A stretch of 64,000 bases of DNA from Maribacter hydrothermalis. GTDB taxonomy: Bacteria; Bacteroidota; Bacteroidia; Flavobacteriales; Flavobacteriaceae. The notes beneath the pieces are model-generated. The model was not told where the DNA came from. It worked only from the letters and a program-made list of their open reading frames with translations, and did not search any database. Positions 54,930 through 63,072 of this stretch are shown one piece after another (position 1 is the stretch's first letter; every line of letters begins with the position of its first letter). The DNA is taken from positions 3,286,001 through 3,350,000 of the forward strand of contig NZ_CP018760.1 in NCBI RefSeq assembly GCF_001913155.1, written 5' to 3'. The translations under genes were made by a program, and so were the position numbers.

Positions 54930-55958
54930 ATGAAAAAAGCATCCTTTTTCTCTAAAATCATGTTATTCTTGAACATGATTTTTTCATTTTGCCTATTAAT
55001 TGCCTGTATTGTGCCATATACTTCATCGGCTAGCTTGGCTTTTATTGGTTTAGGGGTTCCATTATTGGTGGGCATAAACTTATTGTTTTTTTTATATTGG
55101 TTAGTTCGTAGACGGTACTATTTTTTACTTTCCCTTTCAATCCTTATTTACGGCTATATGTCGTTAGGTACATTTATTGGTTTTAACAATGCTGGTACGT
55201 CTGTTGAGATTGAGGAATCTTTGTCCATTATGAGCTTTAATAGTTTAGGATTTAGAGGTAAGGAAGATGAATGGACAAGTACTGCCGGCGATACTATTGT
55301 GAAATTTATTAAAAAGGAAGGACCGGAAATTGTATGTTTTCAAGAGTTTGATTACAAAAAAATCAGGTCGAATTATTTTAAAGAATATCCTTATAAATAT
55401 GTTGACTTTGAGTTTGGGCCAAACAGCGGAAGAATGATTCAAGCGGTATATTCAAAATATAAAATCGTTAATAAAGGAATACTAGAATTCACTGAATCTT
55501 CTAATAGCGCCATTTTTGTAGATATAAAATATAAAAAGGATACATTACGTATTTATAATCTTCACTTAGAATCTTTAAATATTAGACCCAATAATATTAA
55601 GAAAGAGAGGTCAGATAAATTGTTCGCTAGACTAAGAAATTCATTTGCTAAACAGCAAGAGCAATCTCAAATTGTTAAAAATCATATGATTTCTAGCCCA
55701 TTTAAAAATATTGTTTGTGGGGATTTTAATAATACACAATTCTCCAACTCTTATTTCACAATTAAAGGCGATTTAAAGGATAGTTTCTTGGAAAAGGGTA
55801 GCGGTTACGGTGAAACCATAACTTTTTTGAAATTTCCGTTCAGAATTGACATGATTTTAGTAGACCCTTCTTTGGAAATTACCTCCCATAAGAATTATGA
55901 TATTCAGCTTTCCGATCATGAACCAATCCTGGCAACTATTAAAATACCGAGCGAATAA
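54930..55958 (+). CDS. Membrane-anchored EEP-family nuclease/phosphatase
   Basis: A 342-residue protein with two to three N-terminal membrane helices (residues about 8-30, 38-58 and 62-80), followed by an endonuclease/exonuclease/phosphatase domain. Motifs appear as SIMSFNSLGFRG, EIVCFQEFDY, IYNLHLESL, VCGDFNNTQFS and the terminal LSDHEPILATI, which supply the Asn, Glu, Asp and His of the fold. The active site faces the periplasm or outside, so the substrate could be extracellular DNA, a phospholipid or a glycan phosphate. The 3' end overlaps the convergent DUF6122 gene by 20 bases. Confidence 0.88.
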   Translation: MKKASFFSKIMLFLNMIFSFCLLIACIVPYTSSASLAFIGLGVPLLVGINLLFFLYWLVRRRYYFLLSLSILIYGYMSLGTFIGFNNAGTSVEIEESLSIMSFNSLGFRGKEDEWTSTAGDTIVKFIKKEGPEIVCFQEFDYKKIRSNYFKEYPYKYVDFEFGPNSGRMIQAVYSKYKIVNKGILEFTESSNSAIFVDIKYKKDTLRIYNLHLESLNIRPNNIKKERSDKLFARLRNSFAKQQEQSQIVKNHMISSPFKNIVCGDFNNTQFSNSYFTIKGDLKDSFLEKGSGYGETITFLKFPFRIDMILVDPSLEITSHKNYDIQLSDHEPILATIKIPSE

Positions 55959-56259
55959 AAAGACAATCTACCGTGTCTGCCAGTATATGAATTAGAAGGG
56001 CTAAACCAATTATCCTTGTTTTTTTAAAGGTAAACAGAATTGTGTAGGCACCTATAGCCCAATAGCTGTGCAATGGGTGAAAATTAATACTACACCGGTC
56101 TGGGTCGAACATTGGGTTGGCCAATATATGATCTACATCTATTAGTATTCCTAGTAATAGAATAATTGCCACCCAAAATTTATTGTCTTTATAAAAGTAA
56201 AAGGCTATTAGTATTGGTACTATAAAGTGAATGCCATAATGCGCTATAAACCTAATCAT
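55939..56259 (-). CDS. DUF6122 small membrane protein
   Basis: A 106-residue membrane protein with four helices (GIHFIVPILIAFYFY, FWVAIILLLGILIDVDHIL, HPLHSYWAIGAYTILFTF, IIGLALLIHILADTVDCLF). Conserved His and Asp residues (DVDHIL, PLHSYW, HILADTVD) resemble the metal-binding pattern of the LexA-binding/YdjM-type membrane hydrolases, so metal binding is possible. It overlaps wbqC by eight bases and the opposing EEP gene by 20. The function is not known. Confidence 0.83.
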   Translation of the reverse strand: MIRFIAHYGIHFIVPILIAFYFYKDNKFWVAIILLLGILIDVDHILANPMFDPDRCSINFHPLHSYWAIGAYTILFTFKKTRIIGLALLIHILADTVDCLFIRSVF

Positions 56260-56881
56260 TAACTCTTATAATAAACTCATGATTTAGATATTCAACTGTG
56301 TTAGGTCCAAGATTAAAGAGCGCATCTAAAATGCTTAAATTAGGTATAAAACCATTGCGATCGCTAAAAACTTGCACATAAGGCGCTATATTTAATTGTT
56401 GTTTTAGTTTTGCACTAACTAAAAATCTGTAATCCTCCTTATCTGTAGGTTTATCAACAAAATGAGTAGATTTCAAAGTTGGCATTTCTAATTGAAGACA
56501 ATCAAAAATAACGCCTATCGTTTTTAAATTAAATTCCTGTAATTTATCAAAAGTTTGGGTGTACAAAGGCTCAATTTCGTCTTCGTAATACTCAAAAAAT
56601 GGCGATGTTCTATAGGCAGTTTGTAAGGTTCTCCAATGTTGTCGCTGCCATGCATATGAATTATCTATTAAAACATCTTTATACTTTTGTCTACCGTTGG
56701 CTTTACCTACATGTATAATAGGTATGCTTAATATATGTTTGCCACGGTCGTTAGCAATATATGTTCTATTTCTTAAGGTTTGTTTTTGATAATTGTCTTC
56801 AGCCTCCCAACAAATATCATGGTGCATAATATAGCTGAATGTAAGTAAGTTGGGAAAGTAAGTTGGATGAATTAATTTCAA
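56252..56881 (-). CDS. WbqC-like family protein
   Basis: A 209-residue protein of the WbqC family, found in polysaccharide loci and in Bacteroidota core operons. Its signature segments are IHPTYFPNLLTFSYIMHHD at the start, QTLRNRTYIANDRGKHILSI, ENKDIDN-like KYKDVLIDNSYAWQRQHWRT, and the C-terminal GPNTVEYL with NLSILDALFN. WbqC proteins have been proposed to modify amino-sugar nucleotides, but the activity is unproven. It lies 12 bases after lepB and overlaps DUF6122. Confidence 0.88.
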   Translation of the reverse strand: MKLIHPTYFPNLLTFSYIMHHDICWEAEDNYQKQTLRNRTYIANDRGKHILSIPIIHVGKANGRQKYKDVLIDNSYAWQRQHWRTLQTAYRTSPFFEYYEDEIEPLYTQTFDKLQEFNLKTIGVIFDCLQLEMPTLKSTHFVDKPTDKEDYRFLVSAKLKQQLNIAPYVQVFSDRNGFIPNLSILDALFNLGPNTVEYLNHEFIIRVND

Positions 56882-56893
56882 CGATATGCTATT

Positions 56894-58594
56894 TTAGTTT
56901 TTTGCTTTTTTGCGTTTCCAGAACCAATTACCTACGAAATAGGCAACTAAAATAATCAAGAAATATTTGAAATAAGATTGTGGCTCGCCTTCACCGTTTA
57001 CAGTAGTGAAAATACGGTCCCATCTTGGTCTCCAGTTACTAATGCCTTCGGTAAAGTTATCGAAGCTCATCCAAATGAAAATAGGTGTACCTACAATATG
57101 ATTCTCTGGTACATATCCCCATGCTCTACTGTCTTCAGAGTGATCCCTGTTATCACCCATCATCCAATAATAATCTTGTTTAAAAGTATAGCTAGAAGCT
57201 GGTTGGCCATTGATGTTAATTTGATTTCCCGAAACCGTAATTTCATTCCCTTCATATTCGCGGATAATCTTTTTATAAAGTGGAAGTACTTTTAAGTTTA
57301 AGTCTATTTTTGTTCCTTTTTTAGGAATATAAATAGTGCCCATTTGACTGTAATTCCAAGGATAATCTGGACTTTGAGGAAATAAGTTAATACCTCTTTT
57401 TCCTATTTCTGTTACCTGTTGTATAACAGAATCTATAGTGGTATCTGCTTTTAGGGTCTTAACCATATCTGCGGTTAATGGAACGGTACGTTCACGATCG
57501 GTAACTTCTTTTAAGGATAAGCGATATTTAGAAATTACATTAGCGGGTATGCCATTGCTCTTTGTGTACAATTCTATTTGCCCGTTAGCCGCTTGGTTAT
57601 ATCCCATTAAATAATTTCTAAGGCCATTAACCTGTTCTTGGTTTAGTGGATTGGATAGGTATTTTCTTGTGAATTCCGGAATATCTAATTTCTCCAGTAA
57701 TCTTGAAGAAACCCCTTTAGAGCTATAAATTGTATAATCAAACTGTGGTTTGGCACTTCCTGGTAATTCTAATTGTTTGCCGTTTATAAATACGTAACCA
57801 TTTCTTACTTCTAATGAATCGCCAGGTACTCCTACGCAGCGTTTTACGTAGTTAGATTTTTTGTCTATTGGTTTGTCAACACCTTTTTCTTTCTTGAAGA
57901 ATACCCTAACCGTATCAGCTGGCCAGCTAAAAACGACAATATCATTTCTTTCTACTTTAGTAAAACCAGGTAATCTAAAATAGGGAAGTTGTGGTTTTTT
58001 TATATACGACGGCACTCCCAATACAGGCAACGTATCGTGTACCATAGGGGCTGCAACTGTGGTCATCGGTGTTCTTGCGCCATAATGAAACTTACTTACG
58101 AAAAGAAAATCACCTACTCTTAAAGTGCGTTCTAATGAGCCAGTAGGTATTACATAAGGTTGAATAAAGTAGGTGTGTACTAAAGTTGCCGCAACTATAG
58201 CAAATAAAATAGAACTAACCCATTCGCCCATAGCTGTTTTTGGTTGAAGACTTCTATCTTGAATATAGGTGACATCTAAAGAATAATTTACATAATAGAT
58301 ATAAAAACCTAGTGTAAAAACTACTATCCATGTCTCCAATGTACTGTTTCGACCAAAGCTTCTGATCGTTTCGACCCATATTACTGGAAACATTAATAAA
58401 TTGATGATTGGTATAAATAAAAGAATAACCCACCATTTAGGCCTATTGATTATTTGCATAAGTACAATGGCATTATAAACAGGAATTGCTGCTTCCCATG
58501 CTTTTCTACCTGCTTTTACATAAAGTTTCCAAGTACCTAAAAAGTGTATAACCTGTACAATGAGTATAAAAATAATCCATTGAGTGCCGTTCAT
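56894..58594 (-). CDS. lepB: Signal peptidase I, long flavobacterial form
   Basis: Removes signal peptides from exported proteins at the outer face of the inner membrane. The 566-residue protein is about twice the usual length. An extra N-terminal membrane region (four helices to about 125) precedes the catalytic helix. The active Ser is in IPTGSLERTL near 152 and the general-base Lys in YVKRCVGVPGDSLEV near 251. About 230 residues are inserted before the final motif YWMMGDNRDHSEDSRAWG near 480, and a C-terminal membrane helix ends the protein. It belongs to the parA/parB/DUF5683/dapB run, 89 bases after dapB. Confidence 0.95.
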   Translation of the reverse strand: MNGTQWIIFILIVQVIHFLGTWKLYVKAGRKAWEAAIPVYNAIVLMQIINRPKWWVILLFIPIINLLMFPVIWVETIRSFGRNSTLETWIVVFTLGFYIYYVNYSLDVTYIQDRSLQPKTAMGEWVSSILFAIVAATLVHTYFIQPYVIPTGSLERTLRVGDFLFVSKFHYGARTPMTTVAAPMVHDTLPVLGVPSYIKKPQLPYFRLPGFTKVERNDIVVFSWPADTVRVFFKKEKGVDKPIDKKSNYVKRCVGVPGDSLEVRNGYVFINGKQLELPGSAKPQFDYTIYSSKGVSSRLLEKLDIPEFTRKYLSNPLNQEQVNGLRNYLMGYNQAANGQIELYTKSNGIPANVISKYRLSLKEVTDRERTVPLTADMVKTLKADTTIDSVIQQVTEIGKRGINLFPQSPDYPWNYSQMGTIYIPKKGTKIDLNLKVLPLYKKIIREYEGNEITVSGNQININGQPASSYTFKQDYYWMMGDNRDHSEDSRAWGYVPENHIVGTPIFIWMSFDNFTEGISNWRPRWDRIFTTVNGEGEPQSYFKYFLIILVAYFVGNWFWKRKKAKN

Positions 58595-58683
58595 AATATT
58601 TGTTTTATAAAAAAGAAACTAGTTTATGTGTTTTAAGAACACCAATAATTCATAAGTCTGTTTCGTTAATAAATGTTACGCTT

Positions 58684-59385
58684 TTAACCTAGGTTTAACA
58701 CATCTCGCATAGAAAAAACACCTCTTTTTCCTATTATCCACTCTGCAGCGGTAACAGCTCCTAAGGCGAAACCTTCTCTATTGTGTGCGGTATGTTTTAT
58801 CTCTATGCTATCTACCTCATTTTCATATAATAAGGTGTGCGTGCCTGGCGTATTACCAATTCTTTTTGAAGTAATAGATAACGCGCCATCAGAGTCGTCT
58901 TCCAGTTTCCATTCATTATATTCAGAATTAGCAATTACGCCTTCCGCCAAAGTAATGGCAGTTCCGCTTGGTGCATCTAATTTTTGTGTATGGTGAATTT
59001 CTTCTAGAGAAACTTTATACTCAGGTAGATTTTTCATCATTTTGGCTAGGTAGTTATTCAGCTCAAAAAAGATATTTACTCCTAAACTAAAATTAGAGGC
59101 ATAAATAAATGCACCTTTTTTAGAATTACATAATTCTATTGCTTCATTATACTTATCTAACCAGCCGGTTGTGCCACAAATAATAGGAATATTATGGTTT
59201 AAACATTTAGTGATATTTCCAAATGCAGCTTCTGGCATACTAAAATCAATAGCAACGTCCATAGTGGTAAAATCTATTTGATTTGTATTTTCATCAATTT
59301 TAGCTACGATTTCATGACCGCGACTTAATGCAATCTGTTCTATCATCTGCCCCATTTTTCCGTATCCGAAAAGTGCAATTCTCAT
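58684..59385 (-). CDS. dapB: 4-hydroxy-tetrahydrodipicolinate reductase
   Basis: Reduces the product of DapA to tetrahydrodipicolinate in the lysine and diaminopimelate route, feeding peptidoglycan. The 233-residue protein has the dinucleotide loop LFGYGKMGQMIEQIAL, VAIDFSMPEA, CGTTGW, ASNFSLGVNIFF, and the catalytic HHTQKLDAPSGTAI. The length is that of the short form common in Bacteroidota. It follows the DUF5683 gene after two bases. Confidence 0.96.
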   Translation of the reverse strand: MRIALFGYGKMGQMIEQIALSRGHEIVAKIDENTNQIDFTTMDVAIDFSMPEAAFGNITKCLNHNIPIICGTTGWLDKYNEAIELCNSKKGAFIYASNFSLGVNIFFELNNYLAKMMKNLPEYKVSLEEIHHTQKLDAPSGTAITLAEGVIANSEYNEWKLEDDSDGALSITSKRIGNTPGTHTLLYENEVDSIEIKHTAHNREGFALGAVTAAEWIIGKRGVFSMRDVLNLG

Positions 59386-59387
59386 TA

Positions 59388-60047
59388 TTAAAATTTTATG
59401 GTTAGTGCCATACCGTAATTAGGAGTATTGGTTACTTGATTAAAATCGAGAAATGGTTCAAAATCAATACTTAAATCATCATCGATATTAAATTGTTTCA
59501 AATGTGCATCAACATTGGCATCAACTATATTTAACGCATACAAAGCAATTGTGGCAACTAGCCATAAATCCCGATCGCTTTGAAAGCGGTCTTGTTGATA
59601 TTCAAGGTCATCAGTATCTAGGTCGGGAGCAGCACCCGCAGCGTTATCACCGTTTATATCATAGTATTGGTCATCTGTAAAACCCGCTTGTCTTCTCTTA
59701 AAAGCAGTTCTGAAACTTTGATAGTTGTTGTTATTCCATGTATATGCATATATACTGCCGCCTATTGCGCCCCAAACCAAGGGTACTTTCCAATATCTTT
59801 TATTGTAAACTTGACCCATTCCTGGCAAAACGGCGGAGTAGAACGCGGCCTTACTTGGCGCAAGTGGATTGAATTCTTTTTTGGTTTTTTTAAAAGAAAC
59901 AGAATCTTTTATATTTATTTCCTCCTCTGCCAGTGTAGTTGAGGTACTGTCAGTTTCTGAAACTGTAATAGTCTCCTTTTCTTCTTGGGAAAAGGAGAAA
60001 TGTATGGAAAATAAAATTATAATAAAGGGGATACTATAGCTACGCAC
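59388..60047 (-). CDS. DUF5683 secreted protein
   Basis: A 219-residue protein with a signal peptide (IPFIIILFSIHFSFSQ), a Glu/Ser/Thr-rich stretch, then the conserved core NPLAPSKAAFYSAVLPGMGQ with VYNKRYWKVPLVWGAIGGSI, a membrane-type segment, and SDRDLWLVATIALYALNIVD. This is the DUF5683 pattern, with an amphipathic or membrane-associated C-terminal half. It overlaps parB by eight bases and precedes dapB by two, a gene order typical of flavobacterial chromosomes. The function is not known. Confidence 0.87.
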   Translation of the reverse strand: MRSYSIPFIIILFSIHFSFSQEEKETITVSETDSTSTTLAEEEINIKDSVSFKKTKKEFNPLAPSKAAFYSAVLPGMGQVYNKRYWKVPLVWGAIGGSIYAYTWNNNNYQSFRTAFKRRQAGFTDDQYYDINGDNAAGAAPDLDTDDLEYQQDRFQSDRDLWLVATIALYALNIVDANVDAHLKQFNIDDDLSIDFEPFLDFNQVTNTPNYGMALTIKF

Positions 60048-60948
60048 CTGTTATCAATTTTTTGATACGGTCAAATTCTTCTTGAGACTTAAATGGTATG
60101 GTTATTTTACCTCTTGCATTATCAGTAGATTTTATATCTACTTTTACAGATAATGCATCTGTAAGTTCTTTGATGCCCTTACGAACAAAAACTGAAGCTT
60201 CTTTTTTAATAGTCTTTGTTACTTCTACCTTTGGAGCCTCATCAGCATGATAGGCTTTTACCGCACTTTCTGTATCTCTTACTGAAAGGTTATCAAAGAT
60301 TATTTTTTCGTAAAGTGATATTTGGTCTTGTTTTTTGTCAATATTGACGAGAGCTCTACCGTGACCCATACTTAAGAAACCATCTCGCATTCCTGTTTGT
60401 ATAATTGGGTCTAATTTTAATAAACGAAGGTAATTGGCAATGGTTGACCTTTTTTTACCAACACGTTCACTTAATTTTTCTTGGGTAAGATTAATTTCAT
60501 CAATTAAACGTTGGTACGATAATGCAATTTCGATAGGGTCTAAGTCTTGGCGTTGAATATTCTCAACCAAGGCCATTTCTAAAGATTCCTGGTCATTTGC
60601 AATACGTATGTATGCAGGTATTGTTTCTAAACCTAATAATTTAGAAGCTCTATATCTTCTTTCTCCTGATACTAATTGATATTCGTTAAATCCTAATTTT
60701 CTAACTGTAATAGGTTGAATTACACCAAGTTCCCTAATAGATGCGGCTAATTCTTTTATTGCTTCATCATTGAAATTAGAACGCGGTTGAAACGGATTCA
60801 CCTCAATTTTATCTAAATCGAGCTCAATAATATTACCAACTACTTTGTCCGCATTTTTATCTGTTGCTGTATTTATATCATTTTCCGGGTCTTTTAAAAG
60901 AGCCGAAAGACCTCTACCTAAAGCTTGTTTCTTTGTCGCTTTTGCCAT
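60040..60948 (-). CDS. parB: Chromosome partitioning protein ParB
   Basis: A CTPase clamp that binds parS sites near the origin and organises segregation with ParA. The 302-residue protein has the N-terminal linker GRGLSALLKDPEND, the CTP-binding box VSGERRYRASKLLG, the LVENIQRQDLDPIEIA segment, a helix-turn-helix (NLTQEKLSERVGKKRSTIANYLR) and a C-terminal dimerisation domain ending with KITIPFKSQEEFDRIKKL. It is two bases downstream of parA. No convincing parS site was found in this window. Confidence 0.97.
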   Translation of the reverse strand: MAKATKKQALGRGLSALLKDPENDINTATDKNADKVVGNIIELDLDKIEVNPFQPRSNFNDEAIKELAASIRELGVIQPITVRKLGFNEYQLVSGERRYRASKLLGLETIPAYIRIANDQESLEMALVENIQRQDLDPIEIALSYQRLIDEINLTQEKLSERVGKKRSTIANYLRLLKLDPIIQTGMRDGFLSMGHGRALVNIDKKQDQISLYEKIIFDNLSVRDTESAVKAYHADEAPKVEVTKTIKKEASVFVRKGIKELTDALSVKVDIKSTDNARGKITIPFKSQEEFDRIKKLITGA

Positions 60949-60950
60949 AC

Positions 60951-61724
60951 TTAAACCGTCTGCTTATTTTTTTTGACTATTTCATCAGCCATATTCAAAT
61001 AATTAGTTGCGCCTTTGCTTGCAGCATCATATTTGATTATGCTTTCTCCATAACTAGGTGCCTCACTTAAACGAACATTTCGTTGAATTACAGTATCGAA
61101 TACCATATCTCCAAAATGCTTACGTACTTCGTCAACAACTTGGTTAGATAAACGCAATCTAGAATCGTACATGGTTAATAACATGCCTTCAATATCTAAA
61201 TCGGGATTATGCAATCGTTGCACACTTTTAATGGTGTTTAGTAGTTTGCCTAAACCTTCAAGCGCAAAATATTCGCATTGTATTGGTATAATAACCGAGT
61301 CTGCCGCTGTTAAGGCATTTAAAGTTAACAGTCCTAATGATGGGGCACAATCAATTAATATATAATCGTAATCCTTTTTTAGGTCTATTATAGCCTTTTT
61401 CATCATGTATTCTCGCTCTTCCTTATCTACCAATTCAATTTCAATGGCAACAAGGTCAATATGTGCGGGAATAAGGTCAACATTCGGAGATGTAGTCGGT
61501 ATAATGGTTTCTCTTGCAGTTTTGGTGTGTTCCATTAGTTGGTAAGAACCTAGTTCTACACTATCTACATCAATACCTAACCCCGACGTGGCATTTGCCT
61601 GCGGGTCTGCATCAATTAATAAAACCTTTTTTTCGAGTACTCCTAGCGAGGCAGCTAGGTTTACTGTTGTGGTAGTTTTACCTACCCCTCCTTTTTGATT
61701 AGCTATAGCAATAATCTTGCCCAT
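60951..61724 (-). CDS. parA: Chromosome partitioning ATPase ParA
   Basis: A Walker-type ATPase that positions ParB-bound origins. The 257-residue protein has the deviant Walker A KGGVGKTTTTVNLAASL, switch region LLIDADPQANATSGLG, Walker B ILIDCAPSLGLLTLNAL and EYFALEGLGKLL. The start is the ATG at 61724. A two-codon extension upstream begins with TTG. It starts the run parA-parB-DUF5683-dapB-lepB-wbqC-DUF6122 on the minus strand. Confidence 0.97.
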   Translation of the reverse strand: MGKIIAIANQKGGVGKTTTTVNLAASLGVLEKKVLLIDADPQANATSGLGIDVDSVELGSYQLMEHTKTARETIIPTTSPNVDLIPAHIDLVAIEIELVDKEEREYMMKKAIIDLKKDYDYILIDCAPSLGLLTLNALTAADSVIIPIQCEYFALEGLGKLLNTIKSVQRLHNPDLDIEGMLLTMYDSRLRLSNQVVDEVRKHFGDMVFDTVIQRNVRLSEAPSYGESIIKYDAASKGATNYLNMADEIVKKNKQTV

Positions 61725-61912
61725 GTTCAAAGTAAGTTAGGCTGTAAAAATACGATTATTTATGGGGCTAATGAAAGCTTTTTGTTAACACTAAGTGAAT
61801 ATCCAAGTGGTTTTAATTAAAAAAGCGTTAATCTTTTAAGTATTAATGGTTTAGAATATTCATTTACTTGAAGTATTTAACTAGTTGAAAACTTATTAAA
61901 ATGATATTAAAC

Positions 61913-62245
61913 TTAATTTTTGTCTTTAAGTTTTAAGCTGTCTTCGTACTCTATTAAATATATTTCTTCGTTTTTCTTTTTAAGGTAATATTCTTCTCGG
62001 GCAAATCGTTCTAACTCACCTTCAGTGGATAATTTTTCGATAATTTTTTTATCCTTAGCAATTTCTTCTTTTAAAAAATCTTGTGTTTTTTCTAATTTTT
62101 TTATCTCTTTTCTTAATTCTAGATGAATTAAGAGAGAATTGGTGTCAAAAAAAAGCATCCAAACAACAAAAACAGAAAAGACCATTACATAGGTATTGGT
62201 CATTATTTTAAACCATTTCTTTTTTTTAAAATCTTTAAATGCCAT
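61913..62245 (-). CDS. DivIC/FtsB-like septum protein
   Basis: A 110-residue bitopic membrane protein: a short basic cytoplasmic N-terminus (FKKKKWFKIM), one membrane helix (TYVMVFSVFVVWMLFF), then a periplasmic coiled coil (LELRKEIKKLEKTQDFLKEE) and the C-terminal globular segment ERFAREEYYLKKKNEEIYLI. This matches the FtsB/DivIC family, which links with FtsL and FtsQ/DivIB in the divisome. Its start overlaps the udk stop codon by one base, so the genes are coupled. Confidence 0.9.
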   Translation of the reverse strand: MAFKDFKKKKWFKIMTNTYVMVFSVFVVWMLFFDTNSLLIHLELRKEIKKLEKTQDFLKEEIAKDKKIIEKLSTEGELERFAREEYYLKKKNEEIYLIEYEDSLKLKDKN

Positions 62246-62859
62246 TAGGACTGCATTATTTTTTCGTTGATAATACTCTTAACTATTTCAACAGCTACCG
62301 TGTTGTATTTGTTATTTGGTATAATAATATCGGCATATTCTTTTGTTGGTTCAATAAATTGCTCGTGCATTGGTTTTATTATAGTCTGATATTTTTCTAT
62401 GGTCTCATCTAATTTCCATCCACGTTCATTGACATCTCTTTTTAATCTCCTAATAAGCCTTTCATCCGTATCTGCATGTACAAATATCTTTATATCGAAC
62501 ATTTTGCGAATGGCAGAATTGGTCATAATTAAAATTCCCTCAACAATAATTACTTTAGTAGGATGAGTTAAAACTGTCTTTGCGGTTCTATTACACTCTA
62601 GAAAAGAATAAACAGGTTGTTCTATAGATTCTCCATTTTTTAAAGAAATTAAATGTTTTTCTAAAAGCGCAAAATCAATAGAGCTAGGGTGGTCAAAATT
62701 TGTCTTCCTTCTTTCTTCTAATGATAAGTGTGATAAGTCATTATAATAAGAATCTTGAGAAATTACACCAACTTCTTCATTGGGTAATTCATTTATTATT
62801 TGATTTACTACAGTAGTTTTTCCGCAACCCGTCCCGCCAGCTATACCTATAATCAGCAT
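62245..62859 (-). CDS. udk: Uridine kinase
   Basis: Phosphorylates uridine and cytidine in pyrimidine salvage. From the ATG at 62859 the protein has 204 residues, the normal length, starting MLIIGIAGGTGCGKTTVVNQ with the P-loop. VISQDSYYNDLSH, NFDHPSSIDFALL, VYSFLECNRT, VIIVEGILIM and RLIRRLKRDVNERG follow. An in-frame extension runs upstream to an ATG at 62904 and beyond, but it is basic, lacks conservation features and places the P-loop unusually late, so it is rejected. It is coupled to the DivIC-like gene. Confidence 0.95.
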   Translation of the reverse strand: MLIIGIAGGTGCGKTTVVNQIINELPNEEVGVISQDSYYNDLSHLSLEERRKTNFDHPSSIDFALLEKHLISLKNGESIEQPVYSFLECNRTAKTVLTHPTKVIIVEGILIMTNSAIRKMFDIKIFVHADTDERLIRRLKRDVNERGWKLDETIEKYQTIIKPMHEQFIEPTKEYADIIIPNNKYNTVAVEIVKSIINEKIMQS

Positions 62860-62971
62860 ATAATTTAGTTTACTCGTTAAACGAGATTTAAATTGCTCCG
62901 ACATTCTTGTCGAAATAAATATCAATTTTCTATTTATTGCCCAGTGGGCATACCACAAAGGGCTTTAACTG

Positions 62972-62979
62972 CAAAAGTA
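62972..62979 (-). promoter_or_regulatory. Candidate -7 box upstream of udk
   Basis: Reads TACTTTTG on the minus strand, 113 bases before the udk start, giving a leader of about 100 bases. The nearest TTG is 13 bases away, which is too close. The leader contains two short palindromes, gcccagtgggc at 62939-62949 and ctcgttaaacgag at 62873-62885. Confidence 0.3.
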
Positions 62980-63051
62980 CATATTTGATTTTCAATAATT
63001 ACTAAAACTCAAAAATCAACTTTAAATAACATAGCTTGATTTGTTAAGCCG

Positions 63052-63059
63052 TATTTTTG
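63052..63059 (+). promoter_or_regulatory. Candidate -7 box of the Bcr/CflA transporter gene
   Basis: TATTTTTG lies one base before the first ATG and overlaps a perfect 19-base inverted repeat (63054-63072). No TTG is at the right distance, as the closest, at 63036-63038, is 13 bases away. Confidence 0.35.
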
Positions 63060-63072
63060 CATGATGCAAAAA
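63054..63072. repeat. Perfect 19-base palindrome over a start codon
   Basis: Arms TTTTTGCAT (63054-63062) and ATGCAAAAA (63064-63072) are exact inverted copies around a single G. The two candidate start codons of the transporter gene lie inside the element, at 63061 and 63064. It could be an operator for a regulator or a small RNA hairpin. Confidence 0.55.

Noticed and set aside
62860..62958. 33-residue extension of uridine kinase
   Set aside because: The P-loop would begin near residue 38 instead of 7, and the extension is basic with no family match. The ATG at 62859 gives normal length.
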